Shown piece by piece: positions 21,901 to 34,098 of a stretch of 64,000 nucleotides of DNA. Source of the stretch: Stromatinia cepivora. Lineage: Eukaryota; Ascomycota; Leotiomycetes; Helotiales; Sclerotiniaceae. The stretch spans positions 186,001 to 250,000 of the forward strand of contig RCTD01000007.1 in NCBI GenBank assembly GCA_014898415.1, in the 5' to 3' direction. A program made the translations under genes and the position numbers. Position 1 is the first letter of the stretch, and every line of letters begins with the position of its first letter. The notes beneath the pieces are model-generated. The model was not told the origin of the DNA and searched no databases. It saw nothing but the letters and a program-made list of their open reading frames with translations.

Positions 21901-24900
21901 TCTTTTCGGTTTGATATTTGTCTCTACGATAAATTGGCACAAAAACAAGGCTTCCCCTCGATCATACCCATTATCAGCGAGGATAGAGATAAAGTTCGGA
22001 TATCCGATCAATCTCCAACGGCAGTGCAACTGGCTATCACTTGCTTACAGATGGCGTTAGTGAGGCTCTGGGCTTCATGGGGTGTTACACCCAGTTGTGT
22101 CATCGGCCATAGTCTTGGTCATTATGCTGCATTAAATGCTGCTGGGGTTCTTTCGGCGGCGGAGACGATCTACCTAGTCGGTATGCGCGGTCAAGAGCTC
22201 GAAAAAGCTTGCTTGCCTCATACGCATCTGATGCTGGCTGTCAAATCTTCGATCGATACACTCACCTCCTTTTTGAAAGACAAGGAAGTTGAGATTGCCT
22301 GTATCAATGGCCCAAGCGATATTGTCCTTAGTGGTACTCGGGAAAATATTGAAAGTCTGTCTGAGATTTTGATGTCACAAAAAATCATTGGGACAATCCT
22401 CAAAACCCCTTATGCTTTTCACTCCTCTCAAATGAATAGTATACTCGAGGAATTCAAGCAAACTGCCCGAGGTGTGGCCTTCCACCCACCAGATATTCCT
22501 GTAATATGCCCCCTCTCAGCAACTGTGGTTCGTCTTTCCGGAGTTTTTGGGCCGGAACACCTCACGGACCATTGTCGCAAACCCGTTGATCTGGTTGGAG
22601 CACTATTTGCTGCAACTGCAGACGGTACGATTGCAGACAATACAGCTTTCATTGAGATTGGTCCCCATCCTACAGTTTCGCGAATGGTGAAATCAATTCT
22701 TGGCAATCGTTCAACGGTCTTTGTATCACTCGCGCGTGACATAGGAACTTGGAATGCTCTGACGGACACAATGTCATCATTGTACCTGGCAGGCGCCGAA
22801 ATTCAGTGGAAAGAATTCCATAGCAATTATCCGTCATGCCAGAAGGTTATGGAGCTGCCGGCATATCAATGGGATCTCAAAGACTACTGGATACAGTATG
22901 TCAACAATTGGTCACTTCGAAAGGGGGATCCGATCCCTGAGCTTCAAGCGGTGCAGGATGAACACTTGAAAATTTTAAGTACGACAATCCACGAGGTAAT
23001 TTCCGAAGATATAGGAGACCAGTCTGGTTCAATAACTGTAGAGTCTGACATCCATCGTTCTGATCTCCATCCATTGGTTCAAGGACACAAAGTGAATGGC
23101 ATTCCACTTTGCACCCCGGTAAGATTTTGCTCATCTCTAGATTCTCCTTGGTCTGTAGCTTTCAAACCTAACACAGAAAACAGTCCGTGTACGCCGACAT
23201 TGGACTTTCTATAGGTCGGTATCTCCTTAACAAGTATCAACCAGTCATGGAAGACCAACAAATTGATATCGCAAACATGCTGGTTGAGAAGGCGCTCATC
23301 ACTCAAGAGAGGGGACCACAGCTACTTCGTACATCAGTAGACATTGACTGGCACCAGAAGAGCGCCAGTTGCCAATTTTCGTCGGTCGATGTGAGATAAT
23401 TTCTAATGTTCATCTTTCATATGTTGCTGACCTCTAATAACTCTAGAAAAATAAAAAAACTGTTGTCGTGCATGCTAAGTGTATCATCTTATTCACCTCT
23501 CGTCCTGACCCTCAATGGGTGGAAGATTGCGGAGTAGAATTCGAATCCCGAATTAAGCAACTCGAAGCAGGCCTCGCTACAGATCAATGTTATAAATTTA
23601 ACAAAACAATGATATATAGGATGGTAGATACACTTGCCGAATTTGATGCAGCATACCGTGCATTGAGTGAGGTCGTTCTGAACAGCTCGTCCATGGAAGC
23701 AGGTAGCAAAGTCGATCTAAATGCTGTAAAAAATACTGACAGTACTATTTTTCACACACATCCCGCCTATATCGATGCGTTTTCTCAATCCGCTGGATTT
23801 GTTATGAACGCCAATGACAACTCAGACCCCACCACTGAAGTATTTGTCAACCACGGCTGGGGCTCTTTCCAACTTTTTGAGCCGCTTCTTCCGGACAAAG
23901 TCTATCGGACATATGTCAAAATGGTGAAGATGCAAGGTTCTATTTGGGAAGGCGATGTAACAATACTTGACGGTAACCGGCTCGTTGGAAGATTTGAACA
24001 GATTCAGGTAAGCCCGGAACATTCTTCAAATGAAACCCCCATTCGTGAGAAACAAAATTATGCTAAGCTCAGCTTTAGCTTCAAGGTGTCCCTAAACGGC
24101 TTTTGCATAGTATTCTACTGTCAGCAAGTAGGCAACAGTCACAAAAGGATACTTCCAAATATCCCACAATTGAGCCATCTGGTATAGGTCTGGCTACGCC
24201 ATTGACACCACCCCCTTCTGCAAATGGCATTGTAGTCACCAATAATAACATAGACAGTATCCCCAGGCAAATTGAGGCGAAATTAGATGTGATGAACAAG
24301 GTTCTACATGAAAAGTACGCCAAAATCATGGAAATCGTCTCTGAGGAGACTGGTATCGACATTCACGAGTTGAATGATGGAACTGACTTTGTAACAATTG
24401 GAGTTGACTCGCTTTTGTCATTGATCATCACAAGTCGTCTTAGGGAAGAGGTGGACTTTGATACGAGTTCTGGATTCTCCCTTTTTGACCAGTTCTTTAC
24501 CGTGGGTGAGTTAAAATGTGGCTTGGCACAGTCCATGGGATTGTTGCCTCAGAAGGGAAGCCCGTGTCCTTCTTCCATTGGTGATGCTCAATCAACTGCT
24601 CATTCCCCAAAGATGACGGGAACACAACCAACATCACCATTGTCTTCTCAAGAAACTTCAGCACAGCCTTTTCTCTCGTCAGATGATCTAAGCACGATGC
24701 ACAAATCACAAATCCGCCAGCCCAGTTCCGTCGTCCTTCAAAAGGCACACACGAGCATTAATGTTCGGTCACTGTTTTTATTCCCAGATGGATCCGGCTC
24801 GGCGTATTCCTATGCCAACATTCCGCGAGTGAATGATGACCTGACGGTTGTTGCCCTCGTATCGGCATATATGCGTGAACCAGAAGAAATGAAATGTTCA

Positions 24901-25609
24901 TTCGACGAGCTCGTCACTGGCTTTCTAAGTGAAATAAAAAAGCGACAGCCGAGTGGGCCGTACATCCTTGGTGGTTGGTCGTCAGGCGGTGTTTTTGCAT
25001 ATCGTGCTACGCAAAGGTTAATTGCGGAGGGCCAGAGGGTGGAAGATTTGGTGATAATCGATTCTCCCGAGCCGAAGGGCATGGATCAATTGCCCCAGCG
25101 CTTCTATGATCATTGTAGTGCCATCGGTATATTTGGACAGATTAGCACAGGCGGCGGTCCCGTCCCCGTACCACCAAAGTGGCTGATCCCGCATTTTAAT
25201 GCCACTATCGATGTGCTACATGGATACTGGGCCGAACCTTTACCACTAGGTCTCACACCCAGAACTTCGATCATTTGGGCAGGGCAATGCACCCTTGACG
25301 GTGTCAAAAATCCAAAGCTTCCACCCAGTGCTGATGACACAGAGGGTATGAAGTTTTTGACTGAGCAACGGACTGACTTCAGCGCCGGCGGTTGGGCCTC
25401 TCTTTTCCCAGGTACCAAGGTAGAGGTTCACGTAATCGAAGAAGCAAATCACTTTTCAATGATGGTAATCAGACACCCCCCTAATCTAAACGTAAGACCC
25501 TATTGACATTCTCTCTCTTTTTTTTTTTTAGAATGGCGAGCACGCCGCATCCTTGGCTGAATTCATTCGTTCGGCCACATCCAAACCAGAGCTGTTCGCA
25601 AATGCTTAG
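18927..25609 (+). CDS. Non-reducing polyketide synthase, SAT-KS-MAT-PT-ACP-TE
   Basis: Eight exons (18927-19204, 19269-19557, 19610-21093, 21156-23118, 23184-23390, 23447-24007, 24079-25464, 25532-25609) join in frame to 2081 residues, normal for this type. Visible centres: SAT Cys in GICTG near 113; KS Cys in VDTACSSS near 551, with the KS His codon split by intron 3 before GTGTQTGD, and KANVGHGE; MAT Ser in GHSLGHY near 1003; PT His in HPLVQGHKVNG near 1322 and Asp/Gln in YIDAFSQ near 1517; ACP Ser in GVDSLLS near 1705; TE Ser in GWSSGG near 1895 and His in EANHFSM near 2052. There is one ACP and no reducing or methylating domain. The PT His-Asp gap (195 residues) resembles that of PksA. 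It builds an aromatic polyketide from a short starter and malonyl units, folded by PT and released by the Claisen/thioesterase domain. Chain length and ring pattern cannot be read here. Confidence 0.95.
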
Positions 25610-26218
25610 AAAACAATATATTTAATCTTTCGTTGGTTTGATATCTGTCTAGAGTATTCTAATTTTGTCAGATAAGGGCCACAATTGGTGGATACCGTTC
25701 GAAGTGTAGTTACTGTAGAAGCTATTGTTGTTGTTGTTTCTATTTTTCGTCCAAGGCAAGTAATTTTTATAATTTTTATATCTATAATTCTGATATAAAT
25801 ATTATAAAGAAAAGATTCATATATTTTTCTCATCGATTTATTATATAGTTAATTTAATTTTTATTTTTTTTTAAAAAAAATGGAATTAAAATTTTAAGAC
25901 TGATTATATAAACTTTATTAATACTTAACTATCTTACTCTAATATATTAGAATTCTTAATCGAATTTTTTCGGTCCGGTACAACGAGGTTCTAATAGATT
26001 GGCATCTCATCTCATCTTTTGGTGGATCCTCAAAGTCGGGGTGCACTGACGAGGCTGAAATGAAGTGAAGTGTCACAAGCTCGAACAAAAAGTTAAAGAC
26101 CTCAGGAAAAACAGCTCGCATGGTGGGGCGCAGTTTCAATATTACACCACAACTTTCTTTCGTGTCTTGAAGATAATTACATTCTTTAATCTGTTGTAAA
26201 GATTTCAAAGTTTTCATT
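25610..26218. other. AT-rich border between cluster and housekeeping genes
   Basis: Contains the PKS terminator region and the karyopherin promoter. About 25740-25960 is very AT-rich with poly-T and poly-A runs. No gene seen. It marks the right edge of the cluster. Confidence 0.55.
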
Positions 26219-29200
26219 ATGGCCTTTTCGATCGAAGTTCCCGGTGAAGCAGCTCCTCTTAATCCTCAACAGGTGTATCTAGCCTTGCAATCGGCGGGGT
26301 CCTCTCAACAGCTGGCTATACAAACTGGAACACAACAGCTAGAAGCTTGGAAGACACAGAGAGGATACTATACTTTACTGCAGGTATTTTCTCCGTGGGT
26401 ATTGAAATCTGGGTACTTGATTAATGCTTTTGCTTAGGCAGTATATCTCGATAAATCCCTACCCTCCGAAATAAGATATCTTGCGATCATACAATTGAAG
26501 AATGGCATCGATAAATACTGGCGAAAGACAGCTCCAAATGCTATTACTGCGGAAGAGAAAGAGCATATTCGATCCCATCTGTTGGAGAGCGGATTCGAAG
26601 AGACCGATTCTCAACTTGCTTTGCAAAATGCCTTGGTGATTTCGAAAGTAGTCCGAGTGGATTATCCTATGGATTGGCCGGATGTCCTTACAAATTTAAT
26701 TAGACTGCTTCGAACGGCGAATGAAACAAACCAACTTCATCTGCGAAGAGGAATGTTGATATTATTACAAGTTGTGAAGGAACTGGCTACTGCACGATTA
26801 AGGAGATCTCAAACGAGTTTACAGTCGGTCACGCCAGAGATGGTATTTTTGTTAAGCAGCATTTATACACAAAAGGTTTCACAATGGCTAAGCTTCTTCA
26901 CCGAGAAATCTTCAGATGATCACGGTAGTGCTACAGATGCTATGGAAAACAGTCTAATTGCGATCAAAATTCTTCGGCGACTTCTTATTGTGGGTTATGA
27001 GTATCCAAATCATGACAAAGATGTCCAACAAATATGGCAACAATCACAACAACAATTTGGTCAGCTGCTGACAATGGTAAATGGAGAATCGGCAATCTTG
27101 GCTTCTCCCGCTAAAGAACTAGCTGAGAAACATCTCGTCCAATTTGCAAAACTACATGTTCAAATGTCAAACACACATCCTGCTGCATTCGTACTGTTAC
27201 CTAATTCCATTGATTTGGTAAGAGCATATTGGGGATTTGTTGCGAAATTTGGAGACTCTTACGGATCAGCAACACAGGACTTCAGTTCCAAGGCATTGAA
27301 AACTGATGATGGGTCAAAACAAGATAGACCAATCATGGAAAAACTATGTCTAAAAGGTCTTACACTTTTGCGAGCTTGTATGAAGATGGTGTTTAGTCCA
27401 ACACAATCGTTCAAATACAGAACTCCCGAAGTCAAAGAGGAACAGCGACAAGCTGTGGCATTCCTCAAATCGGAATTGCTCACCGAACAATTAATTGCCG
27501 AGATGGCCAGTGTTATTGTTACTAAATTCTTCGTCTTCCGTCAAGTTGATCTAGAGGCTTGGGAAGAAGACGAGGATGAATGGGAGATCCGTGAAGAAGG
27601 TGGTGGAGATACTTGGGAATTTGAAGTCCGACCTTGTGCGGAGAAACTATTCATGGACCTTGTTATCAATTTCAAAGATCTTCTGGTGGCACCGTTGCTA
27701 CAATACTTCCAGTCGGTTACAGGTAGTAATGGGGAATCTGTAGTAACTAAGGATGCTGTATACACTGCCATGGGATTGTCTGCTGCCGTTATATATCAAA
27801 GCTTTGACTTCGATACCTTTCTTACATCAACTCTAGTCAATGATGTTCAACAAACCGGTCAGAGCTGGAAGGTACTTCGTCGACGAATTGCTATTCTACT
27901 TGGCCAATGGATTCCTGTCAGAATATCACAAGCTAATAGACCATTGGTATATCAAATCTTTCAACATTTACTCAAAGCAGAAGATGAGACAAATGATCAC
28001 GTTGTTCGCATTACTGCAGCTCGTCAATTTAAGACGATTGTTGATGATTTCGAATTCCATGTTGAACCTTTTCTACCATATGCTCCAGATATACTTGGTC
28101 GCACTATGGGTTTGGTTCAGGAGGTTGAAAATACGGAAACAAAATTGGTAATACTGGAAACGATCAGAATGATTGCTGTCAGGTTAGAAACTCATATCGC
28201 TCCATACGCAGATCAAATTGTTTCTATTCTGCCCGGTCTTTGGGAAGCTTCTGGAGAAGAACATCTACTTAAGCAGGCCATATTAACAATAATGTCCACC
28301 CTTGTATCTTCCATGCAAGGCCAATCTGAACGTTACCACTCACTAATCTTACCTCTAATTCAACGTGCTGTGGAACCCGGTTCCGAAATGCAGGTTTACC
28401 TTATGGAAGAAGCTCTTGATTTGTGGTTACAAATTCTCGCCCAGACATCATCACCTGCATCTCCTGAAGTCCTAGCTCTTGTTAATTGCGCATTTCCTCT
28501 ACTTGAACTCGGTTCCGATAATCTTCGAGTCGTTCTCAATATCGTGAATGAATACATTCTATTAGCACCGGAGGTTATGCTCGGTGATACGGCCCGACTT
28601 CGAATTCTCTCATACATGGCAAATCTTCTAGGAGTCACAAAACGTGACCTCGCAGGCCTAGTTACCACGACCGTCGAAGATCTAATCCGTGCCGCTGAAA
28701 AGCTTGGAGGTTCAAATGGTGTAACACAAATCACAAAAGATCTTCACGAATCCGGCTACACGGAAAAAATCTTTTCGGGACTTCTTGACGCATGGGAAGC
28801 TCATCAAACCACCGGTCCTGATCGCAGATATCCAAAATTAGACGATGTAGTTGAAACAGACTACTTCACCATTCTCGCCCGCATCGCTCTAGCAGATCCA
28901 ACCGTTTTTGCTAATCTCCTTGCTAGCATTGATAACAATTTTGAAAATAATTGGAAATGGTTAAGCGAGGAATGGTTCCGTCATTTTGATAGCATGGCAA
29001 ATATCGAGAGACAAAAACTTTCCTGTCTAGCCCTAACACGTCTTCTTGAATTGCAGCCCCCAATGACGCCAATTATACTTTCGAAACTTCAAGATTTCTT
29101 TGCAATGTGGACGAGTGTTATCAGTGAGATGGTGGCAGGTAGAGATGATATTGGAGGAGATAATTTAATTTGGAGGGAGCAGCAACCTTATGAGGGAGAG

Positions 29201-29407
29201 AGTCAAGAGGATAGGAGGAAGAGGGAGTGGAAGATGATTGATCCGGTTCATCAAGTTAATGCGTGGGAGTTTGTTAAGGTGAGGTTGGGGGAGGTAGTGA
29301 GGATTTGTGGGGGAGAAGACACTTTTCAGACGGAGTGGGCGATCAATGTTGATAGGGATGTACTAGATGGTTGGGCGAAATTGGGAGAGAAAAGGGAATT
29401 TGAGTAG
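26219..29407 (+). CDS. KAP120: Karyopherin, Kap120/importin-11 family
   Basis: Two exons (26219-26383, 26438-29407), 1044 residues, close to yeast Kap120 (about 1030). The N-terminus holds the importin-beta N-terminal (IBN) region, with QLEAWKTQRGYYTLLQ and YLAIIQLKNGIDKYWRK. The rest is a string of helical HEAT-type repeats. An acidic loop (AWEEDEDEWEIREEGGGD near residue 445) fits the acidic, cargo- or Ran-related insert of this family. It would carry cargo through nuclear pores in a Ran-dependent way; yeast Kap120 imports ribosome-biogenesis factors. It is a conserved housekeeping gene with no connection to the PKS cluster, which places the cluster boundary at its promoter. Confidence 0.85.
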
Positions 29408-29696
29408 AGGTGTGGAAGTGGGAGAGCCAAAAGAATTTTATTTTATGTTTGGGATGACATGGATCATCGAAACAAAGGTTTAAAAATATATGGTTCGAAG
29501 ATGGTAAATCCAGAGATAAGCAACGAACGTCTGTGATATGAAAGGTTGGGTCTACGATAATATCATCTACCGAGAACAGAGGCTGGAATAATATCATTGG
29601 CATAGATAGAGATTGGAGTAGAGTTATTTTACTGTAGATCAAGAAAATAGATACCCTTAAAAAACAAACCTAGAGATTTCATTCTATCATCATTAT

Positions 29697-29732
<36 letters not shown>
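29697..29732. repeat. AATC microsatellite
   Basis: About nine uninterrupted copies of AATC. Confidence 0.9.
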
Positions 29733-29780
29733 TCAATACCCGCACACAACAGACACACACACATAGCATAGCACAGTATT

Positions 29781-29820
29781 CAATTGTAATTGTAATTGTA
29801 ATTGTAATTGTAATTGTAAT
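29781..29820. repeat. TAATTG hexamer repeat
   Basis: Six to seven copies of TAATTG in a row. Confidence 0.88.
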
Positions 29821-29939
29821 GATATGATAAGTAAGATATAGCGAATCCAGTAGAAATATCAAATTCAATAATTATTTTCTTCCCCCTCTTCTGCTCTTCT
29901 TTACTATTTCCCCTTCCCCTTTCTTCCCCAAACTACTCT

Positions 29940-30052
29940 ATTCCCATTCCTATTCTCATTCTCATTCCCATTCCTATTCTCATTCCCATTCTCATTCTCA
30001 TTCTCATTCTCATTCCCATTCTCATTCCCATTCTCATTCCCATTTCCATCCT
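29940..30052. repeat. CATTCT/CATTCC hexamer repeat
   Basis: Imperfect hexamer array alternating CATTCT and CATTCC, pyrimidine-rich on the plus strand. Confidence 0.85.
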
Positions 30053-30456
30053 CAATATCATCCATCATCGATTTTCAATCATTTATCATTTATTATTTCT
30101 TCATATATTCATATATTCATCTATTCGTGCGGGCGGGCGAGCGGGCATTAAAACAACAAATATTAATTATATCAAGAAAGGTACATGCCGTGACGTGACG
30201 TGACGCAATGAGGGTATGTGAACAATGTAAACCACAGAAAAGAAGCCAATAATCCAACTCCCAACTCCCAACACCATGCTTAAACGCAATGCAGACGCAT
30301 CTTTTATCCAATCCAATTCAATCCAATTCAATCCAATGCAATCCAATCCAACATCCTCCCTTAAGACTCCTCATTCTCATGCACATGAAATTTGTGTCTC
30401 TCCTTAGCTTTCTCCCCTCTTCTCCCCTCCCATTTACCCTCCAGCACCCTCCTTCC

Positions 30457-32989
30457 CTAATGAAAAGCCAACCTAACAATACTAAAAAGCATATTCTGCA
30501 ACACATGCACCATAACCACCACGCCAGTCGGAAGTAATTCCGGCCAACTACCCAAATCCCTCTTTCCCTCCCCCGTAACATCCATTTTCCATCCAAACCA
30601 CAGTATCCTCCTCGTGATCCACCCGGCCACAATTTCACACGCCCATGTGACGACTGAAGCGTAAAATGTGAGTCGGAAATCGTACTGTGGACTGCTGGAG
30701 GGTGATGAGGGGATATGGACAGGTCCATGTGGGATACGAGGGATGTTGGGGAAGAATTGGATTTTGTCAATGAGAGAGAGGGAGGTACTTGGTAGTGTTT
30801 TATTTGATGGGGCAATAGGTATGTCGAATGCAAAATAGGGGTAGACGTCTTTATTAGCTCCGTAATGGAGGACGAGGATACTTCCCAAAAAGGTGAGCAT
30901 AGAGACATTTTCGCTTAAGCCTCTGAGAAAAATGTTTCGAGTGCAGAATTTTTGGTATGCGGTGTAGGATTGACCATTTAGACAAAGAAAGGTGAGAAGA
31001 GAATGAAATGGAGCGGAGATGGTGAGGGGAGCGAGAAGAATTAGGAAGGAAGAGGACATTATTTGAAGGTAGATGAATTGTTGTGGTGAGCGAAGGCGGG
31101 CATATAATGCGCGGACGTAAGTTTGGTAGGTTAAAGCGAAATAGCTAGAGGTTCATGTCAGTACTTTTATAGCGGTACAAATTATAGAGTTATCATACAG
31201 CTTAAAAATCCAACCGAGGGGGTAACTGCCTACTCTTTCTCCATCGTTACCCCCTAAGATCCACCCACATAAGCCATCTAATAGATGTACCGTTACAACC
31301 CAACTGTAGACGTATACAAGAGTTTCAATGGTACTGTGTGGTAATGTTCGCAAATATATCTCGGCATAAGTTTCTCCCAATAGGTAAGTCAATATAGCTA
31401 TTAGTAGAGCGGCACAAAACCACATGAATCTAACGAAACTTGCTGGAAGCCATCGCTTCCTCAACATACGTTGAGCATCTCTCGATCGATATATATTATC
31501 TGATGCTAAAGCGACTTCTAAAGAAGCATTTGGATCAAAAGCATTCTGATTTCGGATGATATTTGGTCTTCGTGGTCGATCTCTTGCATTTATCGTGTCA
31601 GTATCACCTGTCCACCATGAAGATGTAAAAAGTCGTTGAGTTTCGGAAAGAGGAATACGCAGGCCAAGATGTCGTTCATGATTGAGAAGGATAGCAAATG
31701 CAACCAGTAATGGCATTGCCATGGCGAAGAATGTCCAGCATATCCACGCTGTATTATGTGATGTGATATATCGAAGTTTCGGTATACAGTAAAAAGGGAT
31801 TGGAGCTGCTATAGACATTGCGGCAATAATAGAGACAGTGAGAGGAAAACCAAGACTTTTAGGCCACCTGAAATAAGTCAGTGTATGTGATTGTCTAGAC
31901 ATATGAGGTTCAAATATACCAATTCAGCGAATAGATGTTGAAGACTTTTGTGATCCACATCAATGCTGTTATATTATAAAAGCCATAGTATACGAATAGA
32001 AAGAACCAAAAGTTGATCTCAACTCTAGCTTCTCCGTGACCTGGTATCTTATGTCCAAAAATATTCGATGGAAAACCCTCCACGTCGTCATCATCGGGAA
32101 GCTCGTATTGCGGGAATGGTAGCGCACACCATGCAACAGCCTAGTATTTCCAATTGTTAGTATATTGCTATCTAATACGTTTGTTCATCCGTAACTTCGA
32201 TATCGGCTTTTTGAGATGCGATAGCTTGCTCTCGTATAAATGATTTTTCGCCCGCCTTGTAGTTCTCGTAAATGGACACCCGATTGAAAGACGCTCCGCT
32301 GGCCCTCCGGGAGCCACTGCCGTGGAGGCCGACTAGTATCATAAACGAAATCTTCGAGCGCAGCGAACAAAGGGGGTTTGGGGGCTTGCCCCCATATCAC
32401 TCCCCCCACTCCCGCTCCCCGTTTAATAGTCTCATCAATCAAGTCCTTAATCAACCATATTAAATCTCACTCCTCTCAGCCAGCCCTCCATCTATCACCA
32501 ACACCATTATATCATCCCCATCCGCATTCCCAAGAAGAAAAAAAAACATCTCAAACTCACCAACAGCGCCGGCAGCACGACCAAAACCCCGCATCTCATC
32601 CACCATCTATCCACCACCCTCGCCACCTTCCCCTGTTTCGGTTCAATCCAAAGATCCCACATCTCCCTCCCACACGCCCTAACTTTTCTATGCATCCCTC
32701 CTATCCCCGCGATCCCCAACCCAGCTACCCCCTCATCTTCATCATAACCCTCGACCTCCCCCTCATCCCCCTCATCTCTGCCTCCAAACGTCCCTCCAAA
32801 CCCATCGATATGAAATCCTAGGAGACTTTTCCTCCTGCTTCGTTGTGGATATGATAGTTGAGGTGCATGGGTAGGAGAGGTAGGAGAAGGGGGTACGGCG
32901 CGGAAACGACCCAGAAGCGGTGAGGATTCGTTGGGGGAGGAGAAGGAAAAACGTTCGGATCCTTGGTCGAAGGTGAAGAAGGAAGGCAT
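30457..32989 (-). CDS. Conserved multi-pass membrane protein of unknown function
   Basis: Four exons read from ATG at 32989 (exon 1 ends 32561; exon 2 from 32144; exon 3 from about 31870; exon 4 from about 31146). The N-terminus is Ser/Pro-rich and acidic (EGYDEDEGVAG) and probably cytosolic. The first helix is formed across intron 1 (VLVVLPALL joined to AVAWCALPF). Further helices include FWFFLFVYYGFYNI, FPLTVSIIAAMSIAAPI, WTFFAMAMPLLVAFAILL, FMWFCAALLIAILTYLL and the C-terminal hydrophobic segments, about ten in total. I do not recognise a named family. It looks like an ordinary conserved filamentous-fungal membrane protein. Intron 1 is unusually long (416 bp) and has odd content, listed separately. 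Exon joins keep frame, so the gene appears intact. Confidence 0.72.
32145..32560 (-). other. Long intron with GC-rich insert
   Basis: Intron 1 of the membrane-protein gene, 416 bp where its neighbours are 50-110 bp. On the plus strand, 32330-32415 holds runs of five or six G, then a GGGGGCTTGCCCCC hairpin, then C runs. The preceding 60 bases are also GC-rich and unlike the surrounding AT-rich DNA. It looks like inserted sequence inside the intron. Confidence 0.55.
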
Positions 32990-34098
32990 TTATTTCTTTT
33001 ATGATTCCATGCTATGCTATGCTATGCTATGTACTCCGTATGCTATGCCAAATATTCGTAACTGAGGATGTGAATTCGAACTCCGCGTTGTATTTATTGT
33101 GTTGTATTGCATGCAATCTTAGCTCTATTAATCCGTACGTATCTAACAGAAAATTTCGTATACGATAGGAAAGAAAACAAACAAGTAGGTACGCGAAAGG
33201 GAAAAAAAAAATAGAAGAATCTGTAAAAGGTAACTTTACAAATGAGGGTGAGGGACGGGCATGGGGATGTGGATGCGTGATAATAATTATTCACAAGGCT
33301 GGCCGCCGCAGCCGGGATGTCATTTAGAGAATCTACTAATTTAGTGCAAACAAAATGATAAATTTCCTTATCGGTGAAAAACTTGTTGCATCAGTGGGTT
33401 GGAAATTAGAACGAGTGGGCTGATGATTTGACGATAAGAGAAAATTTTGAGGGAAAAGCTTTTTTGATTGATGAGTTGTACTGTTATAGGGTTTGGTGGG
33501 TTGATGATGATGATGTCTCACTGAGGAGAATTGAGGGGAAAAGGAGGGGAAGAGGAAGACGGGAATAGGAAAAAGGAAAAAGGAAAAAGGAGAGAAGTGG
33601 GAAAATATTATTAATACATGAATATGAATGATTCACTCATCCGCCTTTACCTACCTAGTTAGGTACCTTGCTTGGTAGGTAGGTAAAGTCCTTCGAAGTT
33701 CTGAATGTGTGATAATGAATGAATGTGTTGGCATGATATGGTATGGAAGGGTATTGTAGTTGGATTAAATACATGAAGTTATTACGCATTTCGTTTTGCG
33801 ATATTCTGTTCCCGTCTTAAAATCCAATATCCAATATCCAATATCCAAATTATCCAATATGAATCCAATATAAATCGGTATCAAGATATTATTTTATCCA
33901 AACCATGAACCGACATACTCTGCCCTCAACGAGTATAACAAAACTACTCTTATGCAAAAGTCCACCCATTCGAGATCATCTTCCTTCACCTCAACATCGA
34001 AGAAGCGCTGTAGTCTATGATGAATTCCCGACACCAACGCCAACGAAATTCAACAAAATTGAGATCGTGACTTTTTAATTCTTTCAATCCATTCCCAT
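32990..34098. other. Intergenic with simple repeats and a hairpin
   Basis: Upstream of the membrane-protein gene and downstream of the phosphoribosyltransferase. Contains TATGC repeats (33008-33031), GGAAAAA repeats near 33570, a TACCTACC inverted repeat at 33649-33687 and CCAATAT repeats near 33820-33870. No gene seen. Confidence 0.55.
33008..33031. repeat. TATGC pentamer repeat
   Basis: About five tandem copies of CTATG. Confidence 0.85.

Larger units (their letters stand above)
29408..30456. other. Convergent intergenic region rich in simple repeats
   Basis: Between the 3' ends of the karyopherin gene and the membrane-protein gene. Mostly microsatellites of several motifs, annotated separately, plus GTGAC and CAATC repeats near 30190 and 30310. 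No gene seen. Confidence 0.6.

Noticed and set aside
23862..23900. Possible loss of the PT catalytic Asp: the PKS reads GWGSFQ where I first expected GWDSFQ
   Set aside because: The catalytic Asp and Gln of PT domains fit the upstream YIDAFSQ block (about residue 1517), which is intact, and its distance to the PT His matches PksA. The Gly is in a non-catalytic position.
32185..32454. 89-codon frame inside the long intron of the membrane-protein gene
   Set aside because: Skipping it joins a perfect transmembrane helix (LPALL to AVAWC), so it is intronic. I kept the segment only as an odd insert.
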